A stretch of DNA of 64,000 nucleotides, from contig NC_045143.1 in the NCBI RefSeq assembly GCF_008831285.2, positions 2,489,503 through 2,553,502 of the forward strand, given 5' to 3'. Below the pieces are notes generated by a model. The model did no database searches and was not told where the DNA came from. It worked only from the letters and a program-made list of their open reading frames with translations. Position 1 is the stretch's first letter, and the number at the start of each line of letters is the position of its first letter. Position numbers and translations under genes: made by a program. The stretch comes from Nymphaea colorata. Lineage: Eukaryota; Streptophyta; Magnoliopsida; Nymphaeales; Nymphaeaceae. Shown here in pieces: positions 1-11,764 of this stretch.

Positions 1-3000
1 TTGTGTGTTGTCTATTGTTTTTAGTTTGATTCTCATATATGCTACTTCTTTGAACTACAAACGGTGGCATGTGTGACACTCGAGTTGAATGGTATACCAT
101 ACACCTCGACCTCTCACTTAGGTAGGCAGCAGGTTCCCTCCTGCTCACTCGAACTTGCCGTCTTTTTTGAGAGGCAAGTCTCGCAATCAATGATTTGAGC
201 ACTTAAATGTGTCCATCAAGAACAAGAAGCCTAAGCTCTCCCACTCTTAACATCTATGATCTAGGACTGCATCTGCTTTCGCAAACAGTTGATGCCCATA
301 AGAATTAAACAAGTGAGTAAGCCACTAATAGTGGGCGAAGGAGCTCCTGTTATGGAGGGTTGGGTTCAAACTCGATGCAAGATCGAACATCAACTCTGCC
401 AGGTTCAACTTTTTGGTGAGCATTAACAACTAAAGATAACAAAAACATTACTATTATATCGCGCCGATGTGCATCCCTACTGCCAACTAATAACAAACTA
501 TACAAATCGTTCCATTGCGGTGTTTTCTTCCACTACAATTATACATTGTAGGGTAATCTTTTGAGCTCAAAACGATCATAAACTAAAGCGGTCTTTCCTA
601 CACTGATCGCAAATAGACCAATCAAAGATCACATGACAAAGATAAACTAAAAACACAAGACATATAATCACTAGCTCAGTTATCCATAAGAACATTGATG
701 CTCCCTCCCTTATGCTGAGATTCGAAAAGCAAGTCACTCGATGAAAGTGCACGAGGTATCCAATCCATCAATATATTGATAGCAGTTGTACAACAGAAGG
801 GAAATATTCCCACCAACTTGAGATCCGTGACTAGCAACCGGATTGAAAAGAACTCATGCTTTCTTGTATCGTGTGGAATATTGTCTCACTTGGGGAAGTA
901 CATTACTGTATAAATTCTACTATTCTTTTTGGATGCATGTAAAGGAAAATGAATAGGACGGACCAAGCCAACCTGACAGGAAGATGCCAGGCTCGGGCCT
1001 TCATGATTCGTCCTGCCGAGTCCAGAAACACGCTTTCAGTGGGTCAAAAGGAGCATGCACGGCCTAGGTCGGCTAGGTCGTGCTGTTCATGAGGGTCGGC
1101 CTTGGGCGTGCTTTCGTCATGGTACTGTTTATTCTCCATGGGAGGACAGAAAAAACTTTCAAGCATTTTGAGGAGATGAAAATGCGCTCAAACTTCTGAA
1201 TGGTCGATCGAAAATATTAAAACAACCTTTTGATGATTGAATGCAAGTTCATCAATCGTGCCCTTATCATACCCTTAAGTGGACATTTGATAAGAAAAAC
1301 ATAATGTTTCTGGAATTCATGTTCTTATTGCACTCATTGGAAGAAGAAGGCAATGTTCCTGTTTTGAACAAACAAGATGGTTGTGTCCATCTTTTGATTG
1401 ATAAATTTATAAACCACAGTCACATCATTTTTTTCTAAAACAAGAGTATAGTGCTTTTAAATTATATCTTTTGATAGCTTGTATTCCAAAAGCACATTTA
1501 TGTTCTTATCAAACACCCTTTAGGGTGACTACTTTTTTCACTTGGAAAAGTAAACTTCATACATCTTCTTCAACTCAACTGTTTTAAGAAAAATATTTTG
1601 CCAAGTCTGTGAAAGTTAGCCCTTCCAAAGTATGACAATGACCAATCATTAGACTAATCTCCCAAGATATTGGGGTAATAATGGATAGGGTAGAGGCTAG
1701 TAGCCGTTGAGTTTATGAACCGGCAACTTCATCTACAAAAGGTATGCACTCGTATGCAAGTTGAAGAATATTACTCCAAAATGATAGAGGAAAGAGTTGG
1801 GGTTTTGACTCTTTTGTTCATGTATCATTTTCCTCACGAACGTGTTCTCATTGGATAAAGATTTATCGGTCGAGTTAGAAATCTAAGATCCCAACCAAAT
1901 TAATCAATTCTTGACTTGGAAACACTTTCCTAAATCAAGCCAAACAATGAAAACCTGACTTCTTTTCCAAGGCAATGAGGAAATTGCACTACCCAAATCC
2001 AGCATCGCCATTAAAATGCCTCAACATGCCGATTTTTTGCTTAGGAAAACCACAAACGAGTACTGCGTGTTGGAAAGAGAAGTCAATGAAAAGTATGATG
2101 ACATGCCCTTGATTTTGAAGACCGAGCCGGATTGACCCTTGGCTCGGCCTGGTCTCCGTTTTCTCGTCTCGAGGCTAGACTTGGCAGAGACGGGTCCAAG
2201 CCTACTAAGCCAGATTATCTCAGGCCACGATGCAACTGGGTCCACTTGGAGAGGCGAGCCCTGCCAAACAGATTCTGCTAGGGCTTTGTGATCTTCTTGC
2301 CGGATTGAGCGCGCAAAGAAGAAGGCTCACTTGGCAGCCTTCTAGCCAGCTTTATTTGTTCGTACCAAAGGGTGTCCTGCCATTTCTGCTCTTCCAAAAA
2401 AACTTTTCTCTAGGTCAATTGCAGGTCCAGGCACTGTCGGAGACTTTTGATTAATTAATTTTTCCAAGTCAAATCCATATATAGTTGTCATATATCTTTT
2501 CTAAAGTTTATTCTTTATATAATAATTACATATCAACTTTTTCAAATTATAAAAATCTTTTGATTGATATCATGAAAGGGTGTATAAATTCTCATTTTAA
2601 ACAGAAACTTTGTGTTCTTCACAACTAGAAAATTTTACAAGCCCACCAAAATGAGCGATTAGAACAAAAACAGTCAATAATTTTTTGCTTTTGAGAATGG
2701 TTCGTCGTTCTATATAATTCTCATAGACATTTGCTTATGAAAGTTAAAGGTTGAAATAAGTGAGTAATTTATAAAATTAATGTTTTCTCTAAAATGAAAG
2801 GAAGATAAAAGAAGAGAAAACATCGTCGTCAACCCGAGCCCTCGCCGACCATTGAGATAGCGAGGGTCGAGACGTTGACGCTCCTTGGTTGAGATGTCGT
2901 CATGGTTGACACCATCAAGCGTTGCTGGACGGCAGAGAAAGAAAGAGTTGCGCGGACGGCACAAAACATGTACATCAAAAGAAAAAAGGGTATGGGATAT

Positions 3001-6000
3001 TTTGGAAATTATTGAAGAAGAAATATCTTTTTTAGTCTTTTCATTTTTTATACTTTTTTTTATTAATTCAGAATATTTTCATTATTAATCATACTAAAAT
3101 TAAGAATGAAGTGCATAATAGCATCTTCTTGTTCAAGAAGCTCTTCTCCTTTCTCTCTTGCTCTTGGTGTTAATAACGATTTTTAAATTTAGGTAGAAAA
3201 CCGTACAACCATGAATTAAAGTGTCGCACATCTACCTTTTATAGTCCATAAAAATCATGCAAATTGACGACAAGACTTTCACTTAGTTAAAAATAATGCA
3301 TGAAAATTAAGAATGAGGTGCATAGTTATTGGGCAGTTGGCCGAACATCGTTGTGCTGACTCATGTTATAAGGCGAGCATCAGTTCCTCAAGAAGCTATT
3401 CTTCATTCTCTCCTCATATTCATCATGGTACAACTATCAACTAAAGTGTGATACATCTACTTTTTACAATGCAAATTTACGACAAAATAGTATGATTCAC
3501 ACACTTGTTGGGTAACCTTTCACAATTTTTAAACGCTTTTATGGGAGCTTGGTTTACAAATGAATACGATATAAACATATTAGTGGCTTAAAAAATGGTT
3601 TAGTAAAGAACCTCGTTAATGAATATGAATTGCAAAAAACTGCCTCTGCACAATCTTTGCCTTCGAACAAGTTCTAAAATTTGGAAATCTTCATCTTTGG
3701 AAGACCGTGATCTTTTAGTTTTAAAGCGTTTAGGCTTTTGGAAAAAGGTTCTTCTCTTTCTCTCGTCGTTGATGGAAGCATCGCGAACTCACAAGGAAAA
3801 GGAAATGAACGCAGGAGAAGATACAAAAGGTCGTTTTCAACGTCCATCAATGAAAATCATGACGGGAAAGGAATTAAAGGAATCGAGATCGAGAAATCAT
3901 CATTTCCAGATTTTATAATGCCTGAAAAAGTGGGAAGCAAAGAAGCTTTTCGGTGAAAAGCCTAATGCCAAACAGAACCAGTGCATGATATCGTGACAAG
4001 AATAATCAAAAATTTCATCTGATAGTCAATGAAAGCAAAAGGTTATACAAAATAGAATCAAAATTCTAGTGATCATTAAAAACCACCCACGTGTTTAAGT
4101 AATGTCTCAAGATTGGTTGAAGGAGCACTTGTTTAAAAATAATCATATATAAATGTTTAAAAATAATCACAAAAATAAAATAAAAAATTAAAAGATTGGT
4201 CTAGGCAACTGCCCACACCAGTCACCATGTGGCCACTGCTCACTAATTCCAAATATGTTGTAAAAAATTAAAAACTTTTTGCATTGGAGCACCCTGATAA
4301 AGGTTTATATAGTTTTATATCTTATTTTTGGAATCAGTGTGAAATATTTTAGATCTTTTCAGTATGAATCTAATAAATATCTGACATCCGATTTCCTATA
4401 CAATCCAAGATAAAACTCACTAACAAATTAGGATCCAGATCTGATGAAGTGGTAAACATTGCTGGAAGACATAACTTCAACTTTCTAGCTGACTAAATGG
4501 TGGAAAATTTTGTTACGAGGTAGTTGAAAATCAATGGTGAGAAAGACAAGTTCTCTACATACAAACACGATCAATCACGTCCTTCTCACTCGAATTGTAT
4601 CAAATCGAAATTCCAGAAGAACCCCAAAAGCGCTCTGGGGATGTTGATGGGTGGAGAAGTCGCGGGTTCGTCAACCTGGATCCCAATCCGTTCACTTGGA
4701 TCCGGTTGAAAGGGATCTGGTGGATACTAACTGAATTCGGATCTGGTATGTAAATATGTGACTAAATCCAAGTTTGAGGTCTGACAATGATCCAACCTTA
4801 TTTGAGTCCACACCTGTTCGATCTGGATTCACTATTTAAAAAATCCAAATCCAAATCCAAATCCAATTAACAAACAATAAACAATAAATAGTCTTGTCTG
4901 GTGTGCCACTCCATCACTCCACATTCATCAATTAAAATATTGTTATAGTGGCAATTATTCCGCACCACATGAAACATAATATATTCATTAATATCCCAAC
5001 AAGTCGGAAGTGAATCTTGACCAGGCTGCAATTGCCTTTCCGATTACCCAAGTGCCCTCGGATTGAACCCCACTTTCATTGACTAGCGAAAAAGCATTTA
5101 ATCAATGAAGCCGTTGTCTTAAACTTTGTTTAAAAAAATGCAATTGGGCTTGAGCTCACAATCATGGAGATAATAATCCACAAACTAAGGATACAATCGG
5201 GTCCGTTGGATCGCCTCAGATCATTTTTCCGGCAGTTTTGGAACCCTAAGTTTCGCCGGAACAAAAACTCCGGCAACAAAGTGACGGACTTAAAACTTGA
5301 TTTGGACTTATATTTAAACAATATTATTTGAACATAGCCGGACTTTTGTACCAGATCCAACCCATTTGCAGCCCTAATAAAGTCCATCGGCCGGTGGAGA
5401 TGCGCCCTGTGGCTTTTAAGTATTGCAGCCTGCCATGCCGACTTCTGTCACATCAAAAAGTGTAAAGCCAAATGGCATCACGAGCTTCTAGAGTCTTCTT
5501 TCTTTTTGTTCTTCTTCTTCACTTTCTTTATTTACAATCACCAAACTTCTGAAATATCTTAATCCATGCGACATGTCATCTCTTTCTGTATTTTCAATTA
5601 CCAAACTTATGAAATATCTTTATCAACGCCACATACCCTTTCATGGATGCAATTCGTAGGTTTATCTTCGTGTTTGACAAGGGACAGAGAGAACTAACGA
5701 GATTTAAACGTCTTGGTGTTGGATTTGATTTGATGTGATCTGTGTACTTCAAACTTAGATTCAAAGAGGATCAGTGAACACAATGTTTCAATTCATAGAA
5801 CACTAAAATAACTTGTTGAAAGAAAATTTTATGTTTTTCATATTTTACTCTCTTTCACACAAAAAGGCAACTGACATCATTTTTTAACCTATTCCTGACA
5901 TTTTTAATTAGGGTTGAATGCTTCAAGTTTAAACTGCAAAAGAAGAATTCAAAAGAAGAAGTAAAATTGATTCAACATTATATTTTGGACATGTATTATC

Positions 6001-6480
6001 AGATTATGAAATGCATTCAAATATAGACATAAAGGTGCATATAAAATCTGAATACACATAAAGCGGACACGGTCTTTTCCAGTCTAACGACAAAAACTTC
6101 TCTTGAATATATTTTCACGTTCAAATCGAACCCCATTTGAACAAGTGATGCTCACTGTTTGTTCCATAAAAGGGAAAAGAAGAGAAAAAAATGGAGGATA
6201 GACACTAAAGGCAAATTCGTACACGACATGGAAAAGTGGCACCATTGATATTTTCAAAAACATTTCAAAAAATTTTTAAATAAAAATATCGCTCAAATTT
6301 CAGTTGTATTCCACCTTTTTACCTTGATTTCAGATCACTGCTCATGATTTTTTGTTTTTTCAATGTGCTAGCAACTAAATAAAAGAAGCCTCGTCTTGAA
6401 ACAAGCGAAAAAAAATTATGTTTTTCCAAAACGCTCTTTAACTTTTATAAAGGAAAAGGGATGCCATCAATATCTGCGTC
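1..6480. other. Intergenic DNA with degenerate repeats, no gene recognised
   Basis: No coding region is supported. Short GC-rich patches at about 950-1100, 2100-2290 and 2820-2960 (rich in CTCGGC and CGAGGG words) stand out from AT-rich surroundings and look like old mobile-element fragments. A degenerate tandem duplication lies at 3096-3510. Words of the GGATCTGG / CCAAATCCAAATCC type recur at 4430-4880. The stretch ending at about 5382 (TTTGCAGCCCTAAT) resembles the right terminus of the hAT-like element at 50236-50673. The rest is AT-rich and featureless to my reading. Confidence 0.5.
3096..3510 (+). repeat. Imperfect tandem duplication, about 207-bp period
   Basis: AAAATTAAGAATGA followed by a GTGCATA stretch starts at 3096 and again at 3303. 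A CAAGAAGCT...TTCTC block and a CATCTAC(C/T)TTTTA ... GCAAATT(G/T)ACGACAA block follow in the same order in both copies. The copies have diverged substantially, so the duplication is old. No coding potential was recognised. Confidence 0.5.
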
Positions 6481-6619
6481 CTTAAATCTTAATAAATCCA
6501 GAAAAACGAAAAGTTGACAACGGTTGGTGAAAGTGGAGCTCGTATGAGGAAAATGAAAATATGAGGCCGATCTCTGTAATTACGTCGAAAAGTTGATCCT
6601 CCCAATGAAAAAATTCGCG

Positions 6620-6905
6620 AAAATATCTCCCATCATCTGTCGAGACAACGCGCCACGTCACGCACACTGATGGCAAGTGGCGCGAAGACCGCCAAGTTGG
6701 GCACGATGATGATGCGAGGCTGCGAGAGCATGTCTAACATGACATGGTGGCCATGCCATCATCAAGAGCGAACATGCATCCGTGAGATCGCTGGGAGATA
6801 TAAAACCTATGCCCAAGGGATGCCACGTGTCACGATCGCGATAATGGATCCGAAGCTGGGAGCTGATTGGGTAAAGCGGGGCGCTTTGAAAACGCCAGAT
6901 ATTTC
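6620..6905 (+). promoter_or_regulatory. Distal evening element plus ABRE/G-box block
   Basis: An exact evening element AAAATATCT lies at 6620-6628, a CCACGTCA at about 6655-6662, a TATAAAA at 6799-6805, a G-box/ABRE CCACGTGTCA at 6823-6832, and a minus-strand near-match GAAATATCT at 6897-6905. The surrounding 6.6-7.05 kb is noticeably GC-richer than its flanks. This could be a distal part of the GIGANTEA control region or the promoter of an unseen transcript. The stop-free frames here show no recognisable protein. Confidence 0.4.
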
Positions 6906-7914
6906 CCTGGTCCCCCACCGCTCGGGCCAACCGGAGCCACCGATTTTGCGCCACTTCAGCAACCGGCGCAATCTTGACCACACATTTAAACCGGGTCCCC
7001 GGGACCGCTACTCGCCCCTCGCAGATCTGGTATCCGAACAATTTACATTTAAAGCATCAAATAAATCACCGATTTTTGTATGGAATGACATTTTATCAAA
7101 AAAAAAAAATTATGAACAAAATCAAGTGGATCAGCCAATTCACCGGTCTAGTTGAATCGGTCGTGAATCTATCAAGAACATTTAAAATTGAAATGGCTAT
7201 GGAAAGAACAATGTAAATAGACTTGATATATCTAAAAACTGATCCAATTTTAAATCTGGATCTGGTAAAAAAAAATGGGGCACTAATACTAATCAGATTT
7301 GGATTTGATATGTGGTTTTATGACGACGTTTAAACTTAAATATGGTATTCAACTAAGATCTGATAAATATAATTGAGCATCGAGTCTGAGTCTGAATTTG
7401 AATCCAATAAAGTTGAAGTTTCGTATAAAGACCGAACACATCCGAAATCCGAAGTGTTGCGCATCGCTCGTTTAAAGTTCTAATGAACCATTTGAGGCAA
7501 TTAAGACCAAGCACTTGGTGAGGAAGGAAGACCGTCGAAAGTGGAGCGTAGAAGAGAATGTGACCGGTGATAACGAATGGCGGTGGTGGTTCCACCGGAC
7601 TACCTTTTTGGGCTTTGTCACATCACTCTAGTGACCCACCCACCCAGCATTAAGAGGCAGCTTCAGACTGAGCCCAGCTCTGGGCTCGTCTTCTCCTACT
7701 TTTGAGTCCGGACGACTCGGGTTTCAAAAAAGGACGCGTTTGTCCTCATGCACGGACCATGTGGAGTCCATTTCATGCATGCCTACAAAAGAAGTTCCGC
7801 GATTGAGTACAAAAAAAAAAAAAAACAAGGCCATGTGTGTCCCGACGCGACGGGTGTGATGCAACTAATTAGGTGAGTAGCAGGTGGCTGGTTAGTTACA
7901 TGTATGTCTCGAGG

Positions 7915-8250
7915 GGTAGGGGTGAAGTCTAGCACGAGTTCAGTTAGCTCGAGCTCGGCTTGACTAATGAAACCACAATTTTGATTCGACTCGAACTCGA
8001 GAATAACTCGACAGAAGCAGTTCGAGCTCAACTCGGCAGTTACGTGTGGAGTTGGAGCTCGACTCAACAAAATTGTTTGGTTAAAATTGATATTCATCGT
8101 TACGTGTTGAGCTCGAGCTCGACAAACTCGTTTGAATATATCAACTTGATTAAGGCTCGAGTTTGACTCGACAGTTATATGTTGAGGTCGAACTCAACTC
8201 GATTATTTGAACAAGTCGACTCATTAAGCAAATGACTCTGCTCGAACTCC
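7915..8250. mobile_element. TCGAGCTCGA-rich MITE-like repeat, degraded
   Basis: The stretch starts with TAGGGGTGAAGTCTAGCACG and continues with many overlapping GCTCGAGCTCGAC and CAACTCG words. This is the same composition and start as the element at 50236-50673, which has clear termini. The right terminus is not evident here, so this copy is probably degraded or truncated. Open frames inside are a by-product of the repeat composition. Confidence 0.45.
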
Positions 8251-8823
8251 CAATCATTGTTACGACGCAACTAATGAATGGTGTTTGAGTGTTTCACGAC
8301 CCAACCGAACGATGGAGTCTTTAATACCATGGTGGTTTCTTCTCATTAAAATATTAAAAAATGGCAATGCATAGAATAAATGGATTTAAAAAGGAGTGGG
8401 GATTTTATATTATTGGGATTATTGACACATTTATTTTTTATTACCTTCTTTACTGGCTTTACGTCTCCTTGCATACGCTAGATAAGGGTTTCAAGTCATC
8501 ATGTTAAGGAGAAAGACAAAAAAATAAAAAAATAAATGGTTCCATCTAGTCCTTATTTTAAGTTGAATGGTTGAGTATTTTGCTTGTACACAAACACTGG
8601 GGAAAAAGTTGGAAGGGCTCTTTCGTTAATCCCTATACAACCGAAAGGCTACCACCTAACCTCAATTATCTCTTCGTCTTTTTTCCCCAAAAGGAGTTGA
8701 CGCTTGAACCTGGATAAGAATTCAGGTGCTCTGGAAATAGAAGACAAAACATCACGGATCTCGAGTCCTCTTTTTTTTAATGGAATCCGCACTTAATTGT
8801 CCAATAACTTGGGATCTGAAGTC

Positions 8824-8861
8824 CAAATATCTAAAATATCTTTGAAAATCCAAGATATTTG
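8824..8861 (+). promoter_or_regulatory. Evening element cluster upstream of GIGANTEA
   Basis: Three evening-element type sites lie within 38 bp: CAAATATCT at 8824-8832, the exact evening element AAAATATCT at 8833-8841, and AGATATTTG at 8853-8861 (CAAATATCT on the minus strand). Evening elements bind CCA1/LHY/RVE MYB factors and drive evening-phased expression. GIGANTEA promoters are established targets of combined evening-element and ABRE-like modules. The cluster is about 2.9 kb upstream of the GIGANTEA ATG and about 1.4 kb upstream of the GA tract. Confidence 0.55.
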
Positions 8862-9599
8862 CTGCATCTGTTCCTCAACAGATTGTTTATTTGGCCACAA
8901 GTCATCGTCTAATTTAATAGCATACACGCTATCTAGCCATTTGAAAAGTTTTACAAATTTAAGTTGCCAAAAGTTTTACAAAAGTTTTTTATTTTTCTTT
9001 CACTTTTAGTTTTTAAAAATTTTAAAAAATTATCGTATTTTTTTTTTCAAGCTCTCCATATTATACCTGAGAAAAAACTCGTCGTTTAAAGCTCCGAAAC
9101 GTTATTTGTGACTATGATAAATACCGAATGAACTTACCTTAAAATGATGTCGAACCCATATCGTCTTTATTATGGAAGAACTAATCAACTTTTTATAAGA
9201 ACCAAATCCCAATAAGCTTTAAACAAATTAAACCAAGTTTGAGTTGCTAAGCCCATGTGTGAACCCTAACAAGGACTAAGATCAATTTTTTCGAGCCAGC
9301 TATCAACAAACATAGAATGTCAATCAACGGGTCGTATTCTAATCGGATATCTAATTCAACCATTTTGAATCAGTTGGATGTCGAAAAAAAAAAAGTTTTA
9401 AAAGCTGAACAAACAAACAGATCAGAATTCAGATTTGGTTTTTGGGGAACAATAGTGGATCAGGTTTGACTTTGAACTCGAATTTGTTTTCATTTTTGAT
9501 CGGATAAAATATATTTTGCATGCCTAGCCCGTTAACCTTTTTGTGTATAACAATATTAACTTAACCTTTGAGACCATATATCCTAACTAGCTTGACTAT

Positions 9600-11764
9600 C
9601 AAACACGGGATCAGGATTGAGTTGCACTGGATCCACCAGTGAAGTCGGATCTGAAATTCAACATGGAAACTATTGGATTGATGGAAGGTACAGGTGGTTT
9701 GAATCCAACAGAATTATCAAATTTTATTCCTCCAAAAAATGTCTCCATAAAAACCGGAGGAAAAACAGAAAAATTAGCTGCTGGGGTCACCGACTCACCG
9801 TGCTCGTCCTCTAGTATAAAATGCTTTGCCGCGTTTCTCGTTCTTTCGGTGCGACGTGGCTGTTCCCGCGTGACCAGATGCACCGCACCCGACTGTTGAA
9901 GAATGGGACGATGATGATGATGGGGCGAGGATGATGGACGTCGATGCATGTGCAGCATCATGGGAGAAAATATCAACGCCACGTCAGGAGGGATCCTTTG
10001 GGACGTCGTGGGTGAACGCTGAGCTGCCAAATGATTTGCACCCCCAAAAACCGAATCAAAAGAAGGGCGAGGGGAGACCCAAGCCGCGGCGCCAACGCCT
10101 TAGATGTCCTGAAAAATATGAGATAAACCTCGATAATTTTTTCTTTTTCCTCTGTGGCTTTGCTCGTTTTGCTTCATCGGAGAGAGAGAGAGAGAGAGAG
10201 ATAGCGAGAGAGCGAGCGCAGTTAAGGAGAAAAGAAGGGGTCCGGAAACCCTAGAGTCTTTGCTTCCCGAGGAAGGTAGACGAGGCTAGTCTCTCGTCGC
10301 AGATGTTTTTATTTCTTGATTTGCTTGATTTTCCTTTATTTTGCCGAGAGCTGATGGAATTTTCTGGTCTGCGAGATGGTTTCAGTGGCGGAGAGAAGGA
10401 GGCGGTAGCAAGGTCGGATTACGGAGAGTCGGCGATGCTGTATGTGCTTTTATTTTTCATTTTTTGGTTGATGAAGTTTTTCTTTTCCTGGGGAAACATT
10501 TTAAAGTCGTGTTTCTTGACTCGGTTGGGAAAAGGAATGCGTGTGTTTTGATTTGCTTTTAGAATCTTTTGGTTTTTCCTTTTTTTTTTTTTTTTACACA
10601 TAGACACATACATGAGAGGACATAGAATATGAGTTTGGGAATACTGTGATACAGGGCTAATTAAGGTTTTTGCTACAAGGATAACGAGTCGTTTTTTTTT
10701 TTTCTCTGCCGTCCGGTTGAGAAGGAAAATAAATAGAGCAACTCTTCGGAGTTGTCAGGAGTTGAATGTGAATTGTGTTCCTCATTTTAGATCTGTTTGC
10801 CAAGCAAATCTCTTAGGATCCAGATAAAAGTGTACTTTTTGGGGGTCAACTGAGTTATTAATTTTCTCTTTATCTTTTACTGCCGTTATTTGTCCAAAAT
10901 TTTGCATTTCTGATACTCGTTGAATCTTGGCTGGTTATTGAAAATAACATTATTGACAAATTCATGTTTATATAGAGAATGTTCTTTTTCCTTTTTTAGG
11001 TGAATAGTTAGATTTTTTACAACATTCCCATTTACTATGATTTATGTTTCTTGCCTTCAGTAGAAATAAGGCTCTCAGCATGGTTTCTTTTCTCTCATGA
11101 TCCCTGCTGTTCTTTTTTCTATGATTTTGGAATTATGATAGTTTCTTTATCTATCTAGATTGTTCAGAAACTGATGCTCCTTCATTTAAATACGGGAATT
11201 GAAGTTCCCTTGGATTGCTTCCTTAGGAATGTCCAGGCTAGTGCTCTCACTTGTGGGAGCCGGAGCTTCTTGCATTCTCCTTCTTGGTCGGTCACTGGTG
11301 CTGTCCGTGTGATGATAGTTTCCATTTCACAATTTTGTTTGCAGAGGCTTTTATTAATTTTGATGTTGAACTATAGTGTGAATCTTTTCTTGCTGTGCTA
11401 AATTTGTTGCTGAGATAATATTGCTCCTCATTTTGTTTAATTGGTTTGTAATGGCACAAACTTTTCCAGGTACTTTTAAGATTCGAATCCATTATCATGG
11501 TCAGAGATTAATTGGAGAAATGATATGAAGAAATAGAAAAGTAGGAAGTTTGGTGGTTAGTTCTATTTGAATAGATTGGCAAAGTAATAAATTTGGGGGT
11601 AATTATTCTTCTTGCTCCCTTTCTCAAAGAGTTGAGGTGCGACTAATTTGACCAGTTTTGGAGTTATGTATTACGACAACGGTTGATCTGGAACATAGGT
11701 GGCTGTTCAGGGACATTTTGTTGTTTAATTTCCCCGTTAAGAAGAATCAGTTTAGGGAAAAGTA
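9600..11764 (+). promoter_or_regulatory. GI: GIGANTEA proximal promoter and 5' leader region
   Basis: This segment lies directly upstream of the GIGANTEA ATG. It holds a TATA-like TATAAAA at about 9815, an evening-element-like AAAATATCA at 9967-9975 followed at once by CCACGTCA (9979-9986), an (AG)10 tract at 10180-10200 and a telo-box AAACCCTA at 10246-10253. The stretch around 9780-10440 is relatively GC-rich, then the sequence becomes T-rich like an intron. A plausible leader donor is GTATGTGC at 10440. Several T-rich AG acceptors occur before 11765 (for example near 11334 and 11469), so a leader intron is likely, but its exact boundaries and the transcription start cannot be fixed from the sequence. 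Confidence 0.55.
10180..10200 (+). repeat. (AG)10 tract in the GIGANTEA leader
   Basis: A perfect AG repeat just upstream of the telo-box. GA/CT tracts are common in plant 5' leaders and core promoters. Confidence 0.9.

Larger units (their letters stand above)
7100..9600. other. Transposon-rich spacer within the GIGANTEA upstream region
   Basis: No gene is recognised. The interval contains a TCGAGCTCGA-rich element (about 7915-8250), dispersed words of the GATCTGGATCTG type at 7240-7400 and 9340-9500, long A and T runs, and the evening-element cluster at 8824-8861. It separates two sets of clock-type motifs. Confidence 0.45.

Noticed and set aside
6670-7155. 161-codon + strand frame in the GC-rich island upstream of GIGANTEA
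   Set aside because: No family resemblance; an opposite-strand frame is equally long, and the region is better explained as a regulatory or promoter-like island.
9611-10030. 139-codon minus-strand frame just upstream of the GIGANTEA leader
   Set aside because: It lies in the presumed promoter, is rich in low-complexity His/Pro, and has no recognisable domain or splice context.
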